5,832 nucleotides of DNA, from positions 1-5,832 of the forward strand of contig JABFVJ010000138.1 of assembly GCA_013362835.1 (NCBI GenBank), written 5' to 3'. This stretch comes from Nonomuraea sp. GTDB taxonomy: Bacteria; Actinomycetota; Actinomycetes; Streptosporangiales; Streptosporangiaceae. The first letter of the stretch is position 1. Each line of letters starts with the position of its first letter. This document shows, in pieces, positions 1-4,452 of the stretch. The notes beneath the pieces were generated by a model. It was given only the letters and a program-made list of their open reading frames with translations. It did not search any database and had not been told where the DNA came from. The position numbers and the translations under genes are program-made.

Positions 1-888
1 GTCGGGACGATGATGTTCTGCCTGGCCACCCTCCAGATCGGCGGCACGAACGTGTTCACGCCCGCCTTCGACGCCAAGGAGGTCTGCCGGCTGATCGAGG
101 CCGAGCGGGTGACGCAGGCGTTCCTGTTCGGGCCGATGATCGACGCGGTCGCGGCGGCGAACGCGGACGGCGCGTACGACCTGTCCTCGCTCAGGTTCGT
201 CTCGCACTCCCCCGAGTGGGACGACATGATCACCGTGGACGACTCGCCGTGGTGCCGGAGCAAGATGGGCGGGTACGGGCAGACCGAGGTGGGCGGCATG
301 CTCACGTTCCTCGGGCTGGCGGAGGGCGGGGCGGGGTTCGCGGGGCGGCCGTCGCCGCTGGCGCAGGTGCGCGTCCTGGACCCGGAGGGGGACGAGGTGC
401 CGCCGGGCGAGGTGGGCGAGATCTGCGCGAGGGGCAAGACCCTCTTTTCCGGATATTTCGCCCGTCCCGACTTAAATGCGGTCAAGATGCGGGATGGCTG
501 GTATCACACCGGTGACCTCGGCCGCCGCGAGCCCGACGGCACCCTCACCTTCATCGGCCCCCGGCTCCGCATGATCAAGTCGGGCGCCGAGAACATCTAC
601 CCGGCCGAGGTGGAACGGGTGCTCAAGGCCCACCCCGCCGTGGCCGACGCGGCGGTGATCGGCGTGCCCGACCCCGTCTGGCGCCAGGCGGTCAAGGCCG
701 TGGTGGTGCGGCGGCCGGACGCCGACGTCTCGGAGAAGGAGCTGATCGAGCACGTCAGGAGGCAGCTCGCGTCGTACAAGAAGCCGAGGGAGGTGGTGTT
801 CGCGGACGTCATCCCGAAGCAGGGCTTCACCCCCGACTACGACGCCCTCGACGCCGCCCACGGCGGCGGCGGCTACCCGGGCTCCTGA
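1..888 (+). CDS. Acyl-CoA synthetase / AMP-dependent ligase, C-terminal part (5' end outside window)
   Basis: Reading frame 1 is open from the first base to TGA at 886-888, so 295 residues of an ANL-superfamily ligase are visible and roughly 200 N-terminal residues, including the P-loop-like A3 motif, lie upstream. Such enzymes activate a carboxylic acid with ATP to an acyl-AMP and then transfer it to CoA in the cytoplasm. Visible motifs, numbered from base 1: A5 YGQTE at residues 92-96, A7 YHTGD at 168-172, and the hinge/A8 region with IKSGAENIYPAEVE near 193-206. Two positions are unusual: the normal 'GR' of A8 reads GPR, and the C-terminal A10 'P...TGK' that supplies the adenylation Lys is replaced by IPKQGFTPDYDALD, followed by a Gly-rich GGGGYPGS end. 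The ending looks orderly rather than frameshifted, so a subfamily trait is likely. The substrate cannot be read. The gene holds a TTA codon at 472-474 and a compact patch of A/T-ending codons. It converges with the cyclase gene, 4 bases away. Confidence 0.88.
   Translation, partial: VGTMMFCLATLQIGGTNVFTPAFDAKEVCRLIEAERVTQAFLFGPMIDAVAAANADGAYDLSSLRFVSHSPEWDDMITVDDSPWCRSKMGGYGQTEVGGMLTFLGLAEGGAGFAGRPSPLAQVRVLDPEGDEVPPGEVGEICARGKTLFSGYFARPDLNAVKMRDGWYHTGDLGRREPDGTLTFIGPRLRMIKSGAENIYPAEVERVLKAHPAVADAAVIGVPDPVWRQAVKAVVVRRPDADVSEKELIEHVRRQLASYKKPREVVFADVIPKQGFTPDYDALDAAHGGGGYPGS
472..474 (+). promoter_or_regulatory. TTA leucine codon (possible bldA-type translational control)
   Basis: This in-frame TTA encodes the Leu of the RPDLNAV segment of the ligase. 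It is the only in-frame TTA I could find in the window. In Streptomyces and relatives, TTA is read by the developmentally regulated bldA tRNA, so translation of this gene could be growth-phase dependent. That consequence is inferred from related organisms. Confidence 0.5.
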
Positions 889-895
889 GCGCTCA
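886..895. repeat. 10-bp perfect palindrome holding both convergent stop codons
   Basis: TGAGCGCTCA is a perfect inverted repeat. Its left three bases are the TGA stop of the ligase and its right three are the TGA stop of the cyclase on the other strand. There is no room for a conventional intrinsic terminator, as the two genes are separated by only GCGC. The core AGCGCT is also the core of the operator-like motifs at 1801-1811 and 4349-4359. Any function is unproven. Confidence 0.6.
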
Positions 896-1798
896 CAGGT
901 CGGCGAGCGGGGTGTCCGGGCTGCCGGTGCCCCCCTCGATCCTGAGCGGCGCGGCCACGAACACGAACTCCGTGCGCCCGGCCGCGCCCAGGTCCTCCAG
1001 CCAGAGCATCTCGACCAGGTGCACGCCGTGCCGGTGCAGCAGGATGAGGTGCAGGTCGTCGGCCAGGGACTCGTCGGCGAGCTGGCGCGCGTTCAGGCCG
1101 CCGATGGCGGCGTTGTCGCAGGCCACCACCGACACGTCCCGCTCGGCCAGCCAGCTTCCCGCCTCCGCCGACAGCCCCGGCTGCCCCGCCCAGTACTCCT
1201 CGTGCGAACGCTCCCACACCAGCGGCCAGCCCGTACGGACCACCGCGGCGTCCCCGGGGCGCGGCGTGGCGATCTCGGCGAGCAGGCCGGCGGAGATCCG
1301 GAAATCGGCGGGAAGGTGGTCGAGCCCGAGATGCCGGGGCACGTCGAACAGCACGCCGCGCGTCACCACGCCGCCCACGTGCTCGATGCCGCACCTGGTG
1401 GCGCCGTAGGAGCGGACGCGGGCCGCCGGGTGGCCGTTGTAGAGCTCGTCGCCGGTCCACATGTGGCACAGGGCGTCCATGTGGGTGGTGGTGCCGTGGT
1501 GGGTGACGAGCAGGGCGTCGTCGGCCACGCGCAGGCCGTCGCCGATGGGACGGGCGCCGGCCGCGTAGTCGCCGCCGTCCACGGACATGAAGTGTTGCGG
1601 CAGCGGGCGGCCCCGCAGGTGCGGGACGGTGGTGGGGGCGGCGGAGGAGGTGGCGCCCCTGATCGGCATGGCCAGGCTCAGCACCTCGCCCGTCGTGGCG
1701 CTGCGCAGGGCCTCCAGGACCAGGGCCGGGGTGAGCAGGTTGAGAGTTCCCCGCTGATCATCTGGGCCGAATCGTCCCCAGTTGTTAGGCTCGTTCAC
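893..1798 (-). CDS. Cyclase family protein (kynurenine formamidase-like metal hydrolase)
   Basis: This intact 301-residue protein belongs to the cyclase/KynB-like family (PF04199), whose members are metal-dependent hydrolases of amides, formamides or lactones. The N-terminus has the usual NWGRFGPDDQRGTLNLL (residues 6-22). The metal-binding signature is HGTTTHMDALCH at 101-112, with His106, Asp108 and His112 as likely ligands. The C-terminal part shows HLVEMLWLEDL and the family-typical PLRIEGGTGSP near the end. Length is about right for the longer 'cyclase family' branch rather than the roughly 210-residue true KynB. The start is GTG at 1798-1796; the NNWGRFGPDD block follows directly, so little extension is possible. 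A weak AGGGAG ribosome site lies about 10 bases upstream. The gene is divergent from the serine hydrolase and convergent with the ligase. The real substrate is unknown; calling it kynurenine formamidase would over-reach. Confidence 0.9.
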   Translation of the reverse strand: MNEPNNWGRFGPDDQRGTLNLLTPALVLEALRSATTGEVLSLAMPIRGATSSAAPTTVPHLRGRPLPQHFMSVDGGDYAAGARPIGDGLRVADDALLVTHHGTTTHMDALCHMWTGDELYNGHPAARVRSYGATRCGIEHVGGVVTRGVLFDVPRHLGLDHLPADFRISAGLLAEIATPRPGDAAVVRTGWPLVWERSHEEYWAGQPGLSAEAGSWLAERDVSVVACDNAAIGGLNARQLADESLADDLHLILLHRHGVHLVEMLWLEDLGAAGRTEFVFVAAPLRIEGGTGSPDTPLADL

Positions 1799-1830
1799 CG
1801 AGTAAGCGCTCCCTTTCCCGCGGAGGTTCG
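1799..1830. promoter_or_regulatory. 32-bp divergent spacer with operator-like motif
   Basis: Only 32 bases separate the GTG of the cyclase from the ATG of the serine hydrolase. The spacer contains AGTAAGCGCTC (1801-1811), an imperfect inverted repeat around AGCGCT with matching outer AG/CT, and GGAGG (1822-1826) four bases before the + strand ATG. The same 11-base motif, with one change, lies before the isochorismatase-fold gene, in the same orientation relative to that gene as this copy has to the serine hydrolase. A TetR-type repressor site is a reasonable reading. A possible -35 for the + strand gene, TTGTTA, sits at 1782-1787 inside the cyclase gene, but no convincing -10 was found. Confidence 0.5.
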
Positions 1831-2988
1831 ATGTACTGCGATCCCCGGTTCTCCCCCGTACGCGAGGCGTTCGAGCGGAACTTCGCCGAAGGCGCGGAGC
1901 TGGGCGCGGCGGTGGCCGTCTACCTCGACGGCGAGCTGGTCGTCGACCTGTGGGGCGGGGTCGCCGACGGGCACGATGACCGGGCCTGGGAGTCGGACAC
2001 GCCGGTCTTCGCCTACTCCTGCACCAAGGCCGTGGCCGCCACCGTGCTGCTCCAGCTCGCCGAGCGCGGGCTGGTGGAGCTGTCGGCGCCGGTCGCGGAG
2101 GTGTGGCCGGAGTTCGCCGCCGAGGGCAAGGGCGCGATCACCGTCGAGCAGGTGCTGACGCACTCCTGCGGGCTGCCGGTGATCGAGTCGCCGGTGCCGG
2201 TGGAGGAGTTCGAGGACCTGGCCGCCATCGCCGCGCGGCTCGCCGGGCAGGCGCCCGTCTGGGAGCCGGGGACGGCGCACGGGTACCACGCGCTGACGTA
2301 CGGATTCCTGGTCGGGGAGATCGTGCGGCGGGTGACGGGCAAGTCGGTGGGCGAGCTGGCCGGCGCGGAGATCTCCGGGCCGCTCGGCCTGGACCTGTGG
2401 GTCGGCGCGCCGGACGACGTGATCGCGCGGGCCGCCCGCCTCAAGGCCCCCTCCCGGCCCACCACCGCGGCCCCCTCCGGCGGCGGGGCGCCGGGGCGGG
2501 CGGACGTGATGGCCGAGATGAGCAGGGCCGTGCTCGATCCGGGCAGCCTGATGAACCGGGCGCTCGGCAACCCGGCCATCCGCCTGCTCGACGGCGGCGC
2601 GAACAACCCCGTGATCCTGCGCGCGGGCTGGCCCGCCGCCGGGCTCGTGACCACCGCCAAGGGCCTCGCCGGGTTCTACCGGTCGCTGATCGCCGGCGAC
2701 GTCCTCGCCCCCGCGACGCTCCAGGACGCCCTGCGCCCCCGCGCCACGGGCCCCGACGAGGTCCTGATCATGGACACCTCGTTCGGCCTCGGCTACATGC
2801 GTCCCTCGTTCACCTTCCCGATGCCGTCGCAGGACGCGTTCGGCCACTCGGGCATGGGCGGCTCGCTCGGCATGGCCGACCCGGAACGCGGCCTCGCCTT
2901 CGCGTACGTGATGAACAGGATGGCCGACAGCCTCACCGGCAACCTGCGCGGCCTGCGCCTGATCCAGGCGGTCTACCGCTCCCTGTGA
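1831..2988 (+). CDS. Serine hydrolase, beta-lactamase / family VIII esterase type
   Basis: This complete 385-residue protein has the serine beta-lactamase/DD-peptidase fold of the EstB-like (family VIII) esterases. The catalytic S-x-x-K is S63-C-T-K66, within FAYSCTKAVAA. The second motif, equivalent to the Tyr of class C enzymes, is the Y152-H-A-L-T-Y157 segment after EPGTAHG. The third is the GHSGMGG loop (His339, Ser340, Gly341), in place of KTG. No signal peptide or membrane segment is evident, so a cytoplasmic esterase, lactonase or amidase is more likely than a secreted antibiotic-resistance beta-lactamase. The start is ATG at 1831 with GGAGG four bases upstream, a rather short gap. The stop at 2986-2988 is 11 bases from the end of the opposing SDR gene. 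The variable linker near residues 208-225 is rich in Pro, Ser and Gly. The substrate is unknown. Confidence 0.92.
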   Translation: MYCDPRFSPVREAFERNFAEGAELGAAVAVYLDGELVVDLWGGVADGHDDRAWESDTPVFAYSCTKAVAATVLLQLAERGLVELSAPVAEVWPEFAAEGKGAITVEQVLTHSCGLPVIESPVPVEEFEDLAAIAARLAGQAPVWEPGTAHGYHALTYGFLVGEIVRRVTGKSVGELAGAEISGPLGLDLWVGAPDDVIARAARLKAPSRPTTAAPSGGGAPGRADVMAEMSRAVLDPGSLMNRALGNPAIRLLDGGANNPVILRAGWPAAGLVTTAKGLAGFYRSLIAGDVLAPATLQDALRPRATGPDEVLIMDTSFGLGYMRPSFTFPMPSQDAFGHSGMGGSLGMADPERGLAFAYVMNRMADSLTGNLRGLRLIQAVYRSL

Positions 2989-2999
2989 CCCCACGGCGC

Positions 3000-3740
3000 T
3001 CACTGCATGGTCACGCCGCCGCTCACCGACAGCGTCTGGCCGGTGATGTAGGCGGCGCGATCCGTGCACAGGTAGGCGACCAGGCCGGACACGTCGGCGG
3101 GCGTGCCGAGCCGGCGCAGCGGGATCCCTCTGGCGATCTTGTCGACGAGTCCGGGCTCGGCCTCGGACACCCGCCGGAGCATCGGGGTGTCGGTCGGGCC
3201 CGGGCAGACCACGTTCGAGGTCACCCCGCCCCTGGCCGCCTCGCGGGCGAGCGTCTTGGCCAGGCCGAACAGCCCGGCCTTGGTCGCCGCGTACGCGCCC
3301 TCGCCGCCCGACCCGGCCCGCGCCCCGTCGGAGGAGACGAACACCAGCCGCCCCCATCCCCTCGCCAGCATGCCCGGCAGCAGCAGCTTGGTCATGAGCA
3401 TCGGGCCGCGCAGGTTGACCTGCCACATGAGGTCCCAGTTCGCGGGGTCGCTCGCGGTGAACGGCTCCACCACCGACACCCCCGCGTTGTGCACGAGCAC
3501 GTCCACGGGGCCGGCCTCGGCGCAGCAACGTTCGACGGAGGCGGGCGAGGTCAGGTCCACGGCCAGCGCGCGGGCTCCGGGCAGCGCGGCGGCCGTCTTC
3601 TCCGCTCCGGCGAGGTCCACGTCGGCGACGGTCACGCGGGCGCCGAGCGCGGCCAGGTCCGTCGCGATGGCCGTGCCGATCGCGCCCGCTCCCCCGGTCA
3701 CCACGGCGGTACGCCCCTCGATGCGCAGGCCGTCCATCAT
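3000..3740 (-). CDS. SDR family oxidoreductase
   Basis: This is a 246-residue classical short-chain dehydrogenase/reductase, a normal length for the family. Visible motifs are the Rossmann glycine signature TGGAGAIG (15-22), Asp40 at the end of the second strand (suggesting NAD(H) rather than NADP(H)), HNAG at 84-87 (variant of NNAG), Asn109, and the catalytic Ser137, Tyr150, Lys154. The C-terminus YITGQTLSVSGGVTM is typical of FabG/2-hydroxyacyl-CoA dehydrogenase-like members. It probably interconverts a hydroxyl and a keto group on an acyl or cyclic intermediate. The start chosen is ATG at 3740: it overlaps the stop of the upstream gene as ATGA, and GGAGGG (3747-3752) is at good spacing. 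ATG at 3746 abuts that ribosome site and is less suitable. The frame stays open far upstream, but that extension is the out-of-frame shadow of the isochorismatase-fold gene. It is second in a two-gene operon. Confidence 0.94.
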   Translation of the reverse strand: MMDGLRIEGRTAVVTGGAGAIGTAIATDLAALGARVTVADVDLAGAEKTAAALPGARALAVDLTSPASVERCCAEAGPVDVLVHNAGVSVVEPFTASDPANWDLMWQVNLRGPMLMTKLLLPGMLARGWGRLVFVSSDGARAGSGGEGAYAATKAGLFGLAKTLAREAARGGVTSNVVCPGPTDTPMLRRVSEAEPGLVDKIARGIPLRRLGTPADVSGLVAYLCTDRAAYITGQTLSVSGGVTMQ

Positions 3741-4327
3741 GCCCATCCCTCCGCCAGGCCGGCGGCGGTGGCGCGGGTGGCGAGCAGGCTGATCGTGTGG
3801 CGCAGGACGGCCTTGGCGTAGTCCTCCGGGATGCCCGCGACCGCGTCCGTGACCACGGTCACCCGGTAGCCGAGGTTGACGGCCTCCAGCGCGAGCCCGG
3901 GGATGCCCAGGTTGACCGAGACCCCCATCGCGACCAGCGACGACACCCCCAGCGAGCGCAGCGTCATGTCGAGCGAGGTGCCGGTGAACGGCGAGAACCC
4001 GTGGTACCTGCGGCTCTCCAGGTCGCCGCGCTCGCGCAGCTCGGGGAGCACCTCCACCGCCGCCGTTCCCTCCAGCATGTGCGCGGGGTCCTTGAGCAGG
4101 GAGACGATGAACGGGCAGTTGTCCGTGTGCGAGCCCGCCCGGTCGGGGCGGAAGGCGGCCGTGCAGTGGACGACGGGGATGCCGGCCGCCCTGGCGGCGC
4201 GCAGCACGCGGGCGGCGTTGGGCACGACGTCGTGGCGCTCGCAGGCCGCCACCAAGTCCGGAAATTTCGTGAGATCGCCGACGACGCCCCGCTGCATCTC
4301 CATCACCAGCACGGCCGACCGCTCCAC
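3737..4327 (-). CDS. Isochorismatase-fold (cysteine hydrolase family) protein with non-canonical active site
   Basis: The fold is recognisable from SAVLVMEMQRGVVGD at the N-terminus, GIPVVHC, HGFSPFTGTSLD and GVSVNLGIPGLALEAVNLGY, in family order and spacing, in about 196 residues. Family members cleave amides or vinyl ethers with an Asp-Lys-Cys triad. Here the Asp position is Glu10, the Lys region reads ESRRY (Ser105/Arg106), and the Cys is Gly141 (numbering from the GTG start). No residue of the normal triad appears kept, yet the frame is intact and the sequence ordered, so this is likely a divergent subfamily or a non-catalytic homologue rather than a decaying gene. The preferred start is GTG at 4327, with GGAGG (4334-4338) six bases upstream. 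ATG at 4342 adds five residues but has no clear ribosome site. It is first in an operon with the SDR, overlapping it by ATGA. It is probably cytoplasmic. Confidence 0.85.
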   Translation of the reverse strand: MERSAVLVMEMQRGVVGDLTKFPDLVAACERHDVVPNAARVLRAARAAGIPVVHCTAAFRPDRAGSHTDNCPFIVSLLKDPAHMLEGTAAVEVLPELRERGDLESRRYHGFSPFTGTSLDMTLRSLGVSSLVAMGVSVNLGIPGLALEAVNLGYRVTVVTDAVAGIPEDYAKAVLRHTISLLATRATAAGLAEGWA

Positions 4328-4344
4328 CCGCAGCCTCCACATTT

Positions 4345-4360
4345 AGCCGAGCGCTTGCTT
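4345..4360. promoter_or_regulatory. Operator-like motif before the isochorismatase-fold gene
   Basis: GAGCGCTTGCT (4349-4359) matches the reverse complement of 1801-1811 (GAGCGCTTACT) at 10 of 11 positions. It would lie just after the predicted transcription start of the isochorismatase-fold/SDR operon, a position where a bound repressor would block transcription. An imperfect dyad (AGC...GCT, 4345-4359) surrounds it. Control by a TetR-like protein is an inference. Confidence 0.45.
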
Positions 4361-4369
4361 GGGAGAATC

Positions 4370-4397
4370 AGCATACACCGATGGTCTTTTTTCACCA
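4370..4397 (-). promoter_or_regulatory. Candidate sigma-70-type promoter for the isochorismatase-fold/SDR operon
   Basis: Reading the minus strand, TGGTGA (4397-4392) and TATGCT (4375-4370) are 16 bases apart and resemble -35 and -10 boxes of the main actinobacterial sigma factor. Transcription would begin near 4363, giving a short leader of about 20 bases to ATG 4342 or 35 to GTG 4327. The stretch is AT-rich relative to its surroundings. The match to TTGACA is only partial. Confidence 0.4.
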
Positions 4398-4429
4398 CTT
4401 ACGGCGAAATTTCTCCAGACGTGACAACC

Positions 4430-4443
4430 CACCCCCCGGGTGA
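4430..4443 (+). promoter_or_regulatory. Ribosome-binding site of the kinase within a small hairpin
   Basis: GGTGA (4439-4443), a perfect part of the anti-16S pairing sequence, lies nine bases before ATG 4453. It overlaps the right arm of CACCC-CCC-GGGTG (4430-4442), a 5-bp stem with a 3-base loop. This supports the choice of ATG 4453 over ATG 4465, which has no ribosome site. Masking of the site by the hairpin is possible but untested. Confidence 0.4.
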
Positions 4444-4452
4444 GACCGTCGA

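Noticed and set aside
1831..2988. Reading the serine hydrolase as an antibiotic-resistance beta-lactamase
   Set aside because: There is no signal peptide, and the third motif is a GHSG loop rather than KTG; the EstB-like esterase reading fits better.
2985..3014. GTGACC...GGTCAC inverted repeat at the serine hydrolase/SDR convergence as a terminator
   Set aside because: The stem is only 6 bp with an 18-base loop, it runs into the SDR coding end, and there is no T-run, so terminator function is not supported.
1795..3528. 577-codon open frame on the minus strand
   Set aside because: It runs antisense to the serine hydrolase and out of frame with the SDR; the composition is biased and no family is recognisable. 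Long spurious frames are expected at this GC content.
2103..3821. 572-codon open frame on the plus strand
   Set aside because: It is an out-of-frame shadow of the serine hydrolase continuing antisense to the SDR, with Arg/Gly/Ala-rich sequence and no domain.
3741..4340. N-terminal extension of the SDR frame up to 4340
   Set aside because: This part reads as low-complexity sequence and overlaps the isochorismatase-fold gene in another frame; the ATGA overlap and GGAGGG site support a start at 3740.
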